A program made the translations under genes and the position numbers. Of a stretch of DNA of 64,000 nt, positions 26,672 to 35,080 are shown in pieces. The notes under the pieces are model-generated. The model was not told the origin of the DNA. It saw only the letters and a program-made list of their open reading frames with translations, and ran no database searches. Within the stretch, counting starts at the first letter, position 1. Every line of letters begins with the position of its first letter. The stretch comes from an uncultured Tateyamaria sp. (GTDB lineage Bacteria; Pseudomonadota; Alphaproteobacteria; Rhodobacterales; Rhodobacteraceae), in contig NZ_CANMBJ010000004.1 of NCBI RefSeq assembly GCF_947496075.1, positions 186,001 through 250,000 on the forward strand, given 5' to 3'.

Positions 26672-27364
26672 TCAATCGGCAAAACGGAAGCGATGCAGGG
26701 TGTTACCTTCAGTCCTCAGCCACCGACGCTGCGCATCATAGGGTCCGTGAATGCGTGACACGGCATTCCAGAAGGCTGGTGAGTGGTTCATCTGTTCCAA
26801 GTGGGCCACCTCGTGAGCCGCCACGTAGTTCAAAACCTCGGGCGGCGCGAGAATGAGGCGCCATGAAAACATCAACCGGCCTGCCGACGAACATGACCCC
26901 CAACGGGATCGCGTGTCGCGCAGGGTCAGGCCGTTGTAGGATCGACCAAGTCGCTGCGCATAGTCATCACAGGCGTCGGCCAGCACATCACGCGCACGCG
27001 CCTTGAGAAACCCGACGACCCGAGCAGGGGCCGTCTCTGGCGCGCCGGGAACCAGCAATGCGTCATCCGTCATCACGACCCGCCGACCGGTGCCTTGCGC
27101 GATGCTGCGTTGCTGCCCTTCTACCGGCAAACGTGTTCCCGCGCCGACAATCACATCCTCGACCCTTGCCGCCAGATGTTTGCGAATCCAAAGCTCCTTC
27201 TGGCGCGCGAAGTCCAACGCCTCTCGCTCGGCTACATGCGTTGGCAAAGTCAACGTGACGCGACCATCCAAGGATGAAATACGCAAGGTAATGCGCCGCG
27301 CCCGCGTGGACCGGCGCAACGTCAGAACAATGTCAGGGCGTCCTTGAAGTACCCGTTCAGCCAT
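26672..27364 (-). CDS. YgjP-like M48 metallopeptidase domain protein
   Basis: 230 aa. The zinc site is VAAHEVAHLEQMNHSPAFWN (HExxH, residues about 182-186, third ligand His in NHSPAFW), and the N-terminal part has STRARRITLRIS and the conserved RDTRSRWGSCSSAGRLMFSW before the catalytic region. This is the YgjP/DUF45 SprT-like family; substrate unknown. Soluble. It is downstream and divergent from TIGR02300. Confidence 0.92.
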   Translation of the reverse strand: MAERVLQGRPDIVLTLRRSTRARRITLRISSLDGRVTLTLPTHVAEREALDFARQKELWIRKHLAARVEDVIVGAGTRLPVEGQQRSIAQGTGRRVVMTDDALLVPGAPETAPARVVGFLKARARDVLADACDDYAQRLGRSYNGLTLRDTRSRWGSCSSAGRLMFSWRLILAPPEVLNYVAAHEVAHLEQMNHSPAFWNAVSRIHGPYDAQRRWLRTEGNTLHRFRFAD

Positions 27365-27518
27365 CCCATCTCCGCATCGCGGGCCAACACCTACCCATAA
27401 GGCTTTGACTCCGTCCCGACCTTATGGCACTTGCCCAGAATCGCCGCAACACGAGGCACGCCCTTTTACCCGCTTTCACAGCGCCATACCGGGCTACGCG
27501 CAGACAAGAGGATGACAC

Positions 27519-27851
27519 ATGCCAAAGGAAGAATGGGGCACGAAGCGACTATGTCCGACGACCGGAAAACGGTTCTACGATATGAACCGGACACCCATCA
27601 TCAGCCCCTACACCGGTGATGCGGTCGAGGTCGACAGCACGAAAACCCGTATGATCGCGGCGGACGCCGAAGATGCCGCATCGGCCAAAAACAAGGCCAA
27701 GACCGTCGCGGACGGGGAGGATCAGGTGCTGGACGACGACGATGTCGAGGTCGAGCTGGATGATGATCTGCTGGATGATGATGACGACGACGAAGACAAC
27801 GTCCCGCTCGACGAGCTGGCAGACGTGGCAGTCGAAGAAGACGAGTCGTAA
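27519..27851 (+). CDS. TIGR02300 family protein
   Basis: 110 aa. N-terminal half MPKEEWGTKRLCPTTGKRFY then DMNRTPIISPYTGDAVE is the TIGR02300 pattern (family has FYDLNK). The C-terminal half is extremely acidic, with long runs of Asp. Conserved in alphaproteobacteria, function unknown; the acid tail suggests interaction with basic proteins or metal. A hairpin follows the stop and tRNA-Ala lies beyond. Confidence 0.93.
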   Translation: MPKEEWGTKRLCPTTGKRFYDMNRTPIISPYTGDAVEVDSTKTRMIAADAEDAASAKNKAKTVADGEDQVLDDDDVEVELDDDLLDDDDDDEDNVPLDELADVAVEEDES

Positions 27852-27859
27852 ACGCATGC

Positions 27860-27895
27860 GCCAAACGGGGTCTTTTTCGCTTGATCCCGTTTGGC
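27860..27895. terminator. Hairpin after TIGR02300 gene
   Basis: GCCAAACGGGGTC (27860-27872) pairs with GATCCCGTTTGGC (27883-27895), 13 pairs with one wobble; the loop holds TTTTT. Lies 9 bp past the stop; likely ends that transcript. Confidence 0.65.
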
Positions 27896-27941
27896 AAAGC
27901 GCCTAATCAGCAGCGCACGGCTGGAAACAGCCACACAGGAT

Positions 27942-28017
27942 GGGGCATTAGCTCAGCTGGGAGAGCGCCTGCATGGCATGCAGGAGGTCAGCGGTTCGAT
28001 CCCGCTATGCTCCACCA
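27942..28017 (+). tRNA. tRNA-Ala (anticodon GGC)
   Basis: 76 nt, complete cloverleaf with encoded CCA: acceptor GGGGCAT/ATGCTCC, D arm GCTCAGCTGGGAGAGC, anticodon stem CCTGC/GCAGG with loop ATGGCAT (anticodon GGC), T arm AGCGG-TTCGATC-CCGCT, then ACCA. Reads GCC/GCU alanine codons. Confidence 0.97.
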
Positions 28018-28102
28018 TCCCTCTCTCTCACAAATCACGCAGAATGCGGCAGCAATGTCAGGCCCTGACTTGCGCGCGTCTACTGTGCTGCCACTGTGAG
28101 TG

Positions 28103-28119
28103 CAGCGGTTCGATCCCGC
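28103..28119 (+). repeat. Repeat of the tRNA-Ala T-arm
   Basis: The 17 bases CAGCGGTTCGATCCCGC match tRNA-Ala positions 27989-28005 exactly; the following bases (CATGGCTCAGCA) look like a decayed acceptor 3' end of the same tRNA. There is no 5' half. It looks like a leftover 3' tRNA end, as made by integration at a tRNA gene, or a decayed duplicate. It lies 220 bp before phnC. Confidence 0.6.
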
Positions 28120-28338
28120 CATGGCTCAGCATTCAGTCTTTCTGATGCTGTGCGACGACGCCGATTTTATAAGGATGTTGTCTGCGACGAAGTCAGTCGG
28201 AACGCAGGTGTTCAATCAGGCTTTTGGGATGGTCCATCGCTGTAGCGACACGCAGCCGTGTCACAAAAATTTCGCTTATCTGATACATTTTCGAATCCAA
28301 CACCGCCGATACACCCCGGCATAAAACTGGGGAATGGT
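28120..28338. promoter_or_regulatory. phnC upstream region
   Basis: About 220 bp between the tRNA-Ala relic and phnC. The phnCDE promoter must lie here. TGTCAC at 28258-28263 is a partial resemblance to the first half of a Pho box but the second half is poor, so phosphate control is not demonstrated. No ORF is convincing. Confidence 0.3.
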
Positions 28339-29160
28339 ATGCTTAAGATCGAACGGCTGACCAAAGCATTTGGGCAGAACATAGCAGTTGATACTGCATC
28401 GGTTGAAATCAACCGCCCCCAGATGATCGGTATCATTGGACGCTCTGGCGCGGGCAAGTCGACCTTGCTGCGCATGTTGAACCGTCTCACCGACCACACG
28501 TCCGGCACCATCCATTTCGAAGGGCAGGACATCACCGCTCTGAAAGGTGCGGCAAAGCGCGCGTGGCAAAGCCAATGCGCGATGATCTTCCAACAGTTCA
28601 ACCTGGTCCCGCGGATGGATGTGGTCTCGAACGTGCTTCATGGCACTTTGAACCGCCGGTCGACGGTCGCGACTCTGTTCAACTTGTACCCAACCGAAGA
28701 CATTCATCGCGCAATCGACATCCTTGATCGGCTGGGCATTGCAGAACATGCACCAAAGCGGGCCGAAGCCCTCTCTGGTGGTCAGCAACAGCGCGTTGCG
28801 ATTGCCCGCGCGCTTATGCAGGACCCAAAGATCATCCTTGCAGATGAGCCTATTGCCTCTCTCGACCCGATGAACGCACAGGTCGTGATGCAGGCCCTGC
28901 GACGCATCCACGAGGAAGATGGCCGCATGGTCATCGCAAACCTGCACACGCTGGATACAGCGCGGCGCTATTGTGACCGCGTGATCGGTATGCGGGCGGG
29001 CAGGATCGTATTTGACGCAACGCCTGACAAGCTGACCACATCCATGGCCCGCGAAATCTATGGCGCCGGCGCCGAGTTTTCCGAGAGCGCAACCTCGACC
29101 GAGATCGAGACACTCGACGCTTCGGAAAAAGCCAAGATGGAGGCCGAGGCCTACGTCTGA
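28339..29160 (+). CDS. phnC: Phosphonate ABC transporter, ATP-binding protein
   Basis: 273 aa. Begins [20 protein letters not shown]. Walker A is [13 protein letters not shown]-loop [17 protein letters not shown] signature [15 protein letters not shown], Walker [14 protein letters not shown] and H-loop NLHTLDTA. Drives phosphonate import with PhnD and two PhnE proteins. The C-terminal tail (residues about 240-273) is longer than usual and acidic. ATG at 28339 chosen by family fit with GGGGAA upstream; 27 in-frame upstream codons are spurious. First gene of the phn locus, followed by a terminator-like hairpin. Confidence 0.97.
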   Translation: MLKIERLTKAFGQNIAVDTASVEINRPQMIGIIGRSGAGKSTLLRMLNRLTDHTSGTIHFEGQDITALKGAAKRAWQSQCAMIFQQFNLVPRMDVVSNVLHGTLNRRSTVATLFNLYPTEDIHRAIDILDRLGIAEHAPKRAEALSGGQQQRVAIARALMQDPKIILADEPIASLDPMNAQVVMQALRRIHEEDGRMVIANLHTLDTARRYCDRVIGMRAGRIVFDATPDKLTTSMAREIYGAGAEFSESATSTEIETLDASEKAKMEAEAYV

Positions 29161-29167
29161 CCTTCAC

Positions 29168-29196
29168 CCCCGATGCGCCTGCGTCGGGGCTTTTTT
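29168..29196 (+). terminator. Intrinsic terminator between phnC and phnD
   Basis: CCCCGATGC-GCCT-GCGTCGGGG then CTTTTTT: nine-pair stem and clean U-run, 7 bp past the phnC stop and ahead of the phnD ribosome binding site. A textbook terminator inside an operon, so it may lower phnD read-through or mark a second promoter. Confidence 0.75.
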
Positions 29197-29215
29197 CGTT
29201 CCAACGGAGAGAACC

Positions 29216-30121
29216 ATGAAAAAGATCATCGCTGCCGCACTGGCAACCACAGCACTGGCGACAGTCGCCTCGGCTGAAGACATCACCGAATTCCGCATTG
29301 GCCTTTTGGGCGGTGAGAACGCTCAGGATCGCCTGAATTCAAATGAGTGCCTGCGCGCCTACACAGAGGAAACTCTTGGCGTTGAAACCAAGCTCTTTGC
29401 CCCTGCCGATTATGCAGGTGTGATCCAGGGCCTGGTTGGTGGCACGCTGGACATGGCATGGCTGGGTGCCTCGTCTTATGCAGCGACTTATCTGCAGAAC
29501 CCCGACGCGGTTGAGCCCGTGCTGGTCAAGATCAACCTCGACGGCTCCTACGGCTATCATTCGATCGGGTTTGCCCGTGCCGACAGCAACATCACCAACC
29601 TGGACGAGATGGAAGGTAAAGTGTTCGGCTTTGGTGACCCCAACTCGACCTCCGGTTATCTGATCCCTTCGATCGAAATCCCGCAGGCCGCTGACAAGAT
29701 CACAATGGAGTCCGGCGACTACTTTGGCGAGGTCAAGTTCACCGGCGGTCACGAGCAAACCATCGTTGCGGTCAACAACGGTGACATCGACGCTGGCGTG
29801 ACCTGGGCAGACGGCCAGGGCAACTGGGAAGACGGTTACAACTCGGGCGCGCTGCGCAAAGCGGTAGACGCGGGCTTGGTTGACATGAACGACCTGGTGC
29901 AAATCTGGAAATCCAAGCCGATCCCGGAAGGTCCCATCGTTCTGCGCAAGGACCTACCCGAAGACGTCAAAGCAAAGATGATCGCGCTGGTCGACAACAT
30001 GTACGACACGGACAAAGACTGCACATACAGCATCTCGGCTGGTGAAAGCCTGGGCTTCGACCCGATCACCCACGAGGCGTACGTCTCTGTCATTGAAGCA
30101 CGTAAAGCCAAATCCAACTGA
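29216..30121 (+). CDS. phnD: Phosphonate ABC transporter, periplasmic substrate-binding protein
   Basis: 301 aa with signal peptide MKKIIAAALATTALATVASA. The mature part begins EDITEFRIGLLGGENAQDRL, followed by the PhnD family pattern PADYAGVIQGLVGGTLDMAW, GDPNSTSGYLIPSIEI and GHEQTIVAVNNGDIDAGVTW. Binds phosphonates, such as aminoethylphosphonate, in the periplasm. ATG at 29216 follows GGAGAG. The codon usage appears even more biased than its neighbours, consistent with high expression. A strong hairpin follows its stop, as is common behind highly expressed binding-protein genes. Confidence 0.97.
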   Translation: MKKIIAAALATTALATVASAEDITEFRIGLLGGENAQDRLNSNECLRAYTEETLGVETKLFAPADYAGVIQGLVGGTLDMAWLGASSYAATYLQNPDAVEPVLVKINLDGSYGYHSIGFARADSNITNLDEMEGKVFGFGDPNSTSGYLIPSIEIPQAADKITMESGDYFGEVKFTGGHEQTIVAVNNGDIDAGVTWADGQGNWEDGYNSGALRKAVDAGLVDMNDLVQIWKSKPIPEGPIVLRKDLPEDVKAKMIALVDNMYDTDKDCTYSISAGESLGFDPITHEAYVSVIEARKAKSN

Positions 30122-30137
30122 TTTGAGTGTGTGTCCG

Positions 30138-30164
30138 CCGGGTCCCCAGAAATTGGGGGCCCGG
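30138..30164 (+). other. Hairpin between phnD and phnE
   Basis: CCGGGTCCCCA (30138-30148), loop GAAAT, TGGGGGCCCGG (30154-30164); eleven pairs including one wobble. No U-run. Such stem-loops commonly protect the upstream binding-protein mRNA from 3' decay and lower expression of the permease genes. Confidence 0.6.
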
Positions 30165-30184
30165 TAATTTATTGGGGTACGGGC

Positions 30185-31066
30185 ATGGTAGAAACAACTG
30201 CGGGCATCCGCGATCTGGGCAGCATCCAAGACGATTACTTGGCGTTGACCCGGCAAAAGCGTCTTTATTCATTTATTCTGTTGATCATATTCATAGCGCT
30301 CATGGTCGCCGGGTTCTCTGTCGCGGGGGGCCGCAATGCCGGATCTTTTTGGGGCGGGTTGGACAACTTTTTCGACTACCCTGCGGAGCTGGTGATCGAG
30401 GCGAGTGGCAAACTTTCCGAGTTGCCGGGCCATTTCGTGACCTTCTTTCCGGCCCTGATTGAAACGGTGAACATTGCCGCCGCCGCCACCTTGATCGGCG
30501 CCATCGCAGCTATTTTCCTGTCCCTGCTGTCGACACGCGGCATGGCGTGTTTCCCCGTTCTGATCCCGGTCTTTCGCCGCATCATGGACATCAGCCGCGC
30601 CATTCCCGAGATTGTCGTGGCGCTGGTGCTGATCTTCATCCTGGGCGGTGGCCCGGTTCCGGCGATGATTGCCATTGCACTCCACACGGCAGGCGCGTTG
30701 GGCAAGCTGTTCTCAGAAGTGAACGAGAATGCAGACCTGAAACCGCTTGATGGCCTGGCATCGGTCGGAGCCGCTTGGGGGCAAAAGATGGCGCTTGGCA
30801 TTGTCCCGCAGGTTGCACCCAATTGGCTGAGCTACGCGCTGTTGCGGTTCGAAATCAACGTGCGCGCCTCTGCTATTCTCGGCTTTGTGGGCGCGGGCGG
30901 GCTTGGCTACGAGCTCAAGAACGCCATCAGTTGGGGGCAAGGCCGTTACGACGAAGCCGCCGCGATCTTCCTTCTGTTGTTCATCACCATCATCGTGATT
31001 GACCAGACCTCAAGCCACTACCGGGATCGACTGACCCACGGGGCCAAATCGGAGCGCCGCGCATGA
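30185..31066 (+). CDS. phnE: Phosphonate ABC transporter, permease protein 1
   Basis: 293 aa, about six membrane helices. First helix at about 29-50 (LYSFILLIIFIALMVAGFSV). The EAA loop region reads GALGKLFSEVNENADLKP then ALGIVPQVAPNWLSYALLRF, the PhnE signature. ATG at 30185 chosen; a GTG 18 codons upstream falls inside the phnD-phnE hairpin. The stop overlaps the phnE2 start by ATGA. Pairs with the second permease to form the membrane channel. Confidence 0.94.
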   Translation: MVETTAGIRDLGSIQDDYLALTRQKRLYSFILLIIFIALMVAGFSVAGGRNAGSFWGGLDNFFDYPAELVIEASGKLSELPGHFVTFFPALIETVNIAAAATLIGAIAAIFLSLLSTRGMACFPVLIPVFRRIMDISRAIPEIVVALVLIFILGGGPVPAMIAIALHTAGALGKLFSEVNENADLKPLDGLASVGAAWGQKMALGIVPQVAPNWLSYALLRFEINVRASAILGFVGAGGLGYELKNAISWGQGRYDEAAAIFLLLFITIIVIDQTSSHYRDRLTHGAKSERRA

Positions 31067-32382
31067 CCATGCTAGACACCGCCGACCTGAAAGGGTCCGC
31101 AGGCCGTGTGATGTCCCGCAAACGGATCGTCAGCTTTGCCCTGCCCGCTCTGGTTCTGACCTATCTGACCTATGTCTTCTTTGCTTTTGGTGTACCGGAC
31201 CTGATCGCCAAGGCCAGCGGCACCAATGCCCGCGCACTGATGGCCGACACCTACAGTCACAAGGTCCATGTGACCCGCGACAACCGAAATGGCACGGTGC
31301 GTGTCGCAATCGAGGGCGAAAGCAAAGGGGCCTACGCCGAAGGGGCCAGCCCGGACTGGGTGGCACTTGGCGAAGAGACAATCATTGATCTGGGAGGTGG
31401 TCACATCGTCACCTACCTGCCCGCGAACAATGGCGTGACATACAACGTGCCCGGATATGGGCTGATGACATTCGAAGTGTCCCGATCGCAAGGCGTTATC
31501 CAGAATTACCCGACGGGCGACATTCCAGACTGGGTTAACGCATCAAAGAACCGCGTGGCCGTGACGACGGAAGCCGGTCGTCTGTCGATCACCCGCAACC
31601 GCACCGAAGTGTTCCGGTATTTTGTCGGCTGGGAGCTGTTCTTTTTTACACTCGACAGTCCCTATCACGGCATGGGGTTCGGCGAAGTGGTCAGTCGCGC
31701 CTTCGCTGGCGAGGCCGGAGCCATCGCGCAGGACTTCTGGACCAACAAGATGTGGCGGCATGCCGATGTGGCCTGGGCGATTTTTGAAACCATCCTGATG
31801 GCCTTTCTTGGAACCATGGGCGGGGCCATCGTCGCGCTTCCATTGGCTTTCCTCGCTGCGCGCAATTTTGCGCCACTGCTGGCCGTGCGCATGGCAACGC
31901 GGCGCCTGTTCGACTTTATCCGCGGGGTGGATGCCTTGATCTGGACGATTATCCTGTCGCGCGCCTTTGGCCTTGGTCCATTGACCGGAGCGTTGGCCAT
32001 CCTGATCACGGACACTGGCACATTTGGCAAACTGTTCTCGGAAGCACTGGAAAACGTGGACAAGAAGCAGATCGAAGGTGTGCAATCGACCGGTGCGAAA
32101 CCGATCCAGCGATACCGGTTTGGTGTGATCCCGCAGATCACGCCGGTGCTGATTTCACAGATTTTGTATTTCCTTGAATCCAACACCCGCAGCGCCACAG
32201 TTATCGGCGCCATCACTGGCGGCGGTATCGGACTATTGCTTACACAAGCCATCATCACCCAGAAGGATTGGGAAGAGGTTAGTTACTACATTATGCTGAT
32301 TGTCGTGATGGTTGTTTTTATGGACTGGCTATCGGGATTGCTGCGGCGCAAGCTGATCAAAGGGGGTAAAGACGGACATTGA
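31063..32382 (+). CDS. phnE: Phosphonate ABC transporter, permease protein 2 (with periplasmic insertion)
   Basis: 439 aa. After the first membrane helix (about 22-45) there is a long soluble segment, about residues 50-185, rich in charged residues and Gly, before the remaining helices; then GTFGKLFSEALENVDKKQIE and RYRFGVIPQITPVLISQILY, the EAA/PhnE motif. The extra domain is expected on the periplasmic side and is seen in many alphaproteobacterial PhnE paralogues. ATGA overlap with phnE1, and its stop overlaps the TTG of the next gene. Confidence 0.93.
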   Translation: MTMLDTADLKGSAGRVMSRKRIVSFALPALVLTYLTYVFFAFGVPDLIAKASGTNARALMADTYSHKVHVTRDNRNGTVRVAIEGESKGAYAEGASPDWVALGEETIIDLGGGHIVTYLPANNGVTYNVPGYGLMTFEVSRSQGVIQNYPTGDIPDWVNASKNRVAVTTEAGRLSITRNRTEVFRYFVGWELFFFTLDSPYHGMGFGEVVSRAFAGEAGAIAQDFWTNKMWRHADVAWAIFETILMAFLGTMGGAIVALPLAFLAARNFAPLLAVRMATRRLFDFIRGVDALIWTIILSRAFGLGPLTGALAILITDTGTFGKLFSEALENVDKKQIEGVQSTGAKPIQRYRFGVIPQITPVLISQILYFLESNTRSATVIGAITGGGIGLLLTQAIITQKDWEEVSYYIMLIVVMVVFMDWLSGLLRRKLIKGGKDGH

Positions 32383-32999
32383 TCCCACGACTGCGCGAAG
32401 AGCCATACTTGCATGAGCAAGTGGAAGCCGTGAACACAACGCTGGGGCGATACACCCAGATCGGTCAGAACACTCGGCTCGCACAAGTGGAGATGGGCGA
32501 TTACAGTTATTGTGATCGGTTTTGCGATTTGGCAAACGTGACGGTAGGCAAGTTCGCCAACATCGCCAGCTTCGTCCGCATCGGGGCGACAGACCACCCG
32601 TTGGATCGGGCATCACTGCACCATTTTACGTATCGTTCAGCGAGCTATTGGGACGATACCACGGATGACGCGGACTGGTTCGCACATCGGGCGTCACGGC
32701 GCGCCTTTGTCGGGCACGACACGTGGATTGGCCACAACGCGCAAATCAAGCCCGATGTGACCATCGGCCATGGTGCCGTCATCGCATCCGGCGCCATTGT
32801 GACCAAGGACGTGGCACCTTACACCATCGTGGGCGGGGTCACCGCAAGCAAACTCCGCGACCGGTATGCGCCGGGTGTCGCGGATCGCATGATGGCGTTG
32901 GCATGGTGGGATTGGGATCACGCCACCTTGCGCACAAGGCTTGATGACTTCCGCCACCTGAGCGCCGAAGCCTTTCTGGAAAAATACGAACGCCTCTGA
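32379..32999 (+). CDS. Phosphonate-locus hexapeptide-repeat acetyltransferase-like protein (TIGR03308 type)
   Basis: 206 aa. Left-handed beta-helix repeats are visible: TTLGRYTQIGQNTRLAQVEM, VTVGKFANIASFVRIGA, HDTWIGHNAQIKPDVTIGHG and VIASGAIVTKDVAPYTIVGG, ending with a short helical tail. The catLike pattern of CatB/LbH acyltransferases is recognisable. This family is found only in phosphonate loci and may acetylate an aminophosphonate or C-P lyase intermediate; the reaction is not proven. Start is TTG at 32379 in a TTGA overlap with phnE2, with GGGGG upstream. No later ATG would keep the repeats complete. Confidence 0.9.
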   Translation: MIPRLREEPYLHEQVEAVNTTLGRYTQIGQNTRLAQVEMGDYSYCDRFCDLANVTVGKFANIASFVRIGATDHPLDRASLHHFTYRSASYWDDTTDDADWFAHRASRRAFVGHDTWIGHNAQIKPDVTIGHGAVIASGAIVTKDVAPYTIVGGVTASKLRDRYAPGVADRMMALAWWDWDHATLRTRLDDFRHLSAEAFLEKYERL

Positions 33000-33000
33000 G

Positions 33001-34182
33001 TTATTCCGCTGCGACCGACAGCGACGCATGCAGCGCACTGACGCGGTTGGCAACATCACCACACAGATGTGTCCAGCGACCACCCGCCATGGTCGCTTCT
33101 ATCTGACGTGTGTCGATATTGATGATGGTCAGATCCGCACGCTTTCCGACGTCCAGGGTGCCGCGATCATCCAGCCCCATGATCTGGGCCGGGCGGGACG
33201 AAATCATGCCCCAAGCGGAAGACAGGCTCCGCAGACCTTGGTCGGCCAAGGTAAATACGGCTTGCGCCAAGGCGGGATAGTAGTAGTCGGACACAAGCGC
33301 ATCACACGCGCTTTCGCTGATCAGCGTGGCAGCCGCAATGTTGTTTGACTGACTGCCACCACGCACCACGTTTGGAGCGCCCATGAGGATCGGGTCTCCC
33401 CATGTGCGGGCGACGACCGCGGCCTTCATCGAGGTTGGAAACTCACAAACCTTTGCCCCGATCATGGAATAGCGTTCACGGGTGGCAGCATCCTGATCAT
33501 CATGGCTCCCATACGTCACACCGAGACGATCAAAGGCTGAGGCGAGATTGCACAGATACCGGGGAACATCCTTGTCCCGCTCCTTGGCTGCCCTGACCAG
33601 GACCATATGCTCATCCGGCGTGCGCCCTGATTTGGCCGCCCAGACGGTTATTGCCTCCGGCTTGGCAGTTGCCAGCTCAACGGCCTCGTCGAGATGGTTG
33701 TTGAAGATAACATAGTCGATCCCATGCTCTCGGATCGCAGCCAGCAATCGATCCTGATGGTCCATCGTGTGCGTTTCGCACCGGATCTGCACACGAAGGT
33801 CGGTTTGCATCTGCGGGCGATAGGCCGCGAGGGCGGCAAGGAACGCTTCGGCATAGTCCGGGCTGCGGTGACCGCCTTCCCAGCTCCAGCTTTGAGCCAT
33901 CCAGGCCGTCGTTACGCCATTGGCGGCGGCATCTCGGTCGGTCCCGACGAGGCCGGTTTGCAATGGGAAAGGTGCTGACGGCCGTGGCGCCATGTGATGC
34001 TCGAATGCGTCGCCGTGCAAATCAATGATGCCCGGCATAACCAGGTATCCGTGCAGGTTCAAATCACGATCCGCCGCATCGACCAGCATGCCGTCTGCGA
34101 CACTAACGGGTGCATCGACCAATGCATCACCGCGCAAAACGCGTGCACCGACAAGGCGCATAGAAGGATAAGACTGGTGCAT
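33001..34182 (-). CDS. phnM: PhnM-like amidohydrolase (alpha-D-ribose 1-methylphosphonate 5-triphosphate diphosphatase family)
   Basis: 393 aa. GIIDLHGDAFEHHMAPRP holds the metal HxD pair; later ADLTIINIDTRQIEATMAGG, GVTYGSHDDQDAATRERYSM and MGAPNVVRGGSQSNNIAA match PhnM. This is one of two PhnM-type genes in this locus (the other is at 41120-42262). Start uncertain: ATG at 34182 has weak GAGCAG upstream; ATG at 34161 (MRLVGARVLR) would fit the family equally well. Convergent with the hexapeptide gene; followed on its strand only by its own neighbours, with phnF upstream. Confidence 0.9.
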   Translation of the reverse strand: MHQSYPSMRLVGARVLRGDALVDAPVSVADGMLVDAADRDLNLHGYLVMPGIIDLHGDAFEHHMAPRPSAPFPLQTGLVGTDRDAAANGVTTAWMAQSWSWEGGHRSPDYAEAFLAALAAYRPQMQTDLRVQIRCETHTMDHQDRLLAAIREHGIDYVIFNNHLDEAVELATAKPEAITVWAAKSGRTPDEHMVLVRAAKERDKDVPRYLCNLASAFDRLGVTYGSHDDQDAATRERYSMIGAKVCEFPTSMKAAVVARTWGDPILMGAPNVVRGGSQSNNIAAATLISESACDALVSDYYYPALAQAVFTLADQGLRSLSSAWGMISSRPAQIMGLDDRGTLDVGKRADLTIINIDTRQIEATMAGGRWTHLCGDVANRVSALHASLSVAAE

Positions 34183-34264
34183 CAATCTGCTCGAACACTT
34201 GTGCTGATACTCGTCTGGATAGAATAGCCTGTGGATATGTCAGCGCCGTGACATCGCAGAACTT

Positions 34265-34978
34265 TCACATGTCGTCTGACAAGGTCAGCGTAACGCGGTC
34301 CCCGGCGAACCATGTCCGTCCCAGTTCAATCGGTTGCCCGGTCAGGTCGGCATTCACGCCGACACTGCGCAACAGCGGTGCTCCTTCGGCAAGCCGGAGG
34401 TGAAGGGCCTGCGTTGCGGTCGCGGCTGTGGCCGTCAATCGCGTCCATGCGCGTGTGTAGTCGGAGACCTTACCAGACTTCAGCGCCGCGGTGACCGAGC
34501 CCGACGCTTCCAAAGCCCTCGGAAGGTCAGGAAACCGCGCAGCGGGGAAGATCGAACAGAAGAGGGCGATGGGTTGATCATCGGCAAAACTGAGGCCGTC
34601 ATAAACATGTACCTGCGCGGCTTCTCCAAGCTGCAACGCCTCCTGCTCTTTCGAGCTGGCAAGGCGGGTAATAACCGACAGAACCTGTTTGCCCGGGGTG
34701 CGGCCGGCGGCCCTGAGGTTTTGGTGGAAGCGCACGCGTCGACCAATAGGATAGTCGGTCGGCGTTTGCGCAACAAATGCGCCCGCCCCACGACGTGTGT
34801 GTACGGTTCCAGATTTGACCAGGGCAGACAGCGCATGGCGCACCGTATGCCTGTTCACGCCAAACCGGGCCGATAGCTGCGCCTCGGTCGGAAGTTTGTC
34901 GCCGGGACTGTACAGGCCATCGGCAATTTCGCCGGAGAGGGTATCCGCAATGGATTTCCAGATGGGCGTGCGCGCCAT
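34265..34978 (-). CDS. phnF: GntR/HutC-family regulator of phosphonate use
   Basis: 237 aa. N-terminal winged helix: WKSIADTLSGEIADGLYSPG, PTEAQLSARFGVNRHTVRHA, LSALVKSGTVHTRRGAGAFV. C-terminal UTRA ligand-binding domain starts about residue 90 (GKQVLSVITRLASSKEQEAL). PhnF proteins repress phosphonate or phosphate genes and are released by a metabolite. It is divergent from phnG, with 102 bp between starts. Confidence 0.94.
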   Translation of the reverse strand: MARTPIWKSIADTLSGEIADGLYSPGDKLPTEAQLSARFGVNRHTVRHALSALVKSGTVHTRRGAGAFVAQTPTDYPIGRRVRFHQNLRAAGRTPGKQVLSVITRLASSKEQEALQLGEAAQVHVYDGLSFADDQPIALFCSIFPAARFPDLPRALEASGSVTAALKSGKVSDYTRAWTRLTATAATATQALHLRLAEGAPLLRSVGVNADLTGQPIELGRTWFAGDRVTLTLSDDM

Positions 34979-35080
34979 GTGTCACGGAACTTTCACATCA
35001 AGTTGGTGGACGTGGCGAAGCGACTCGCCTATTATTTGTCTAGTTGTATAGGAATCTCGACAACTTCGCAAGGTGTATAG
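34979..35080. promoter_or_regulatory. Divergent phnF-phnG control region with a dyad
   Basis: 102 bp between divergent phnF and phnG. It contains AGTTGT (35042-35047), 12-bp spacer, ACAACT (35060-35065), a perfect dyad, and the related half-sites TTGTCTAGTTGTATAGG just ahead. A GntR/PhnF site would be expected here. RBS AAGGTG precedes the phnG ATG. Confidence 0.5.

Noticed and set aside
28060-28130. A second tRNA-Ala gene
   Set aside because: Only the T-arm block is present; no 5' half or anticodon arm.
28258-28300. Possible Pho box before phnC
   Set aside because: Only one half (TGTCAC) resembles the consensus; the second half-site does not fit.
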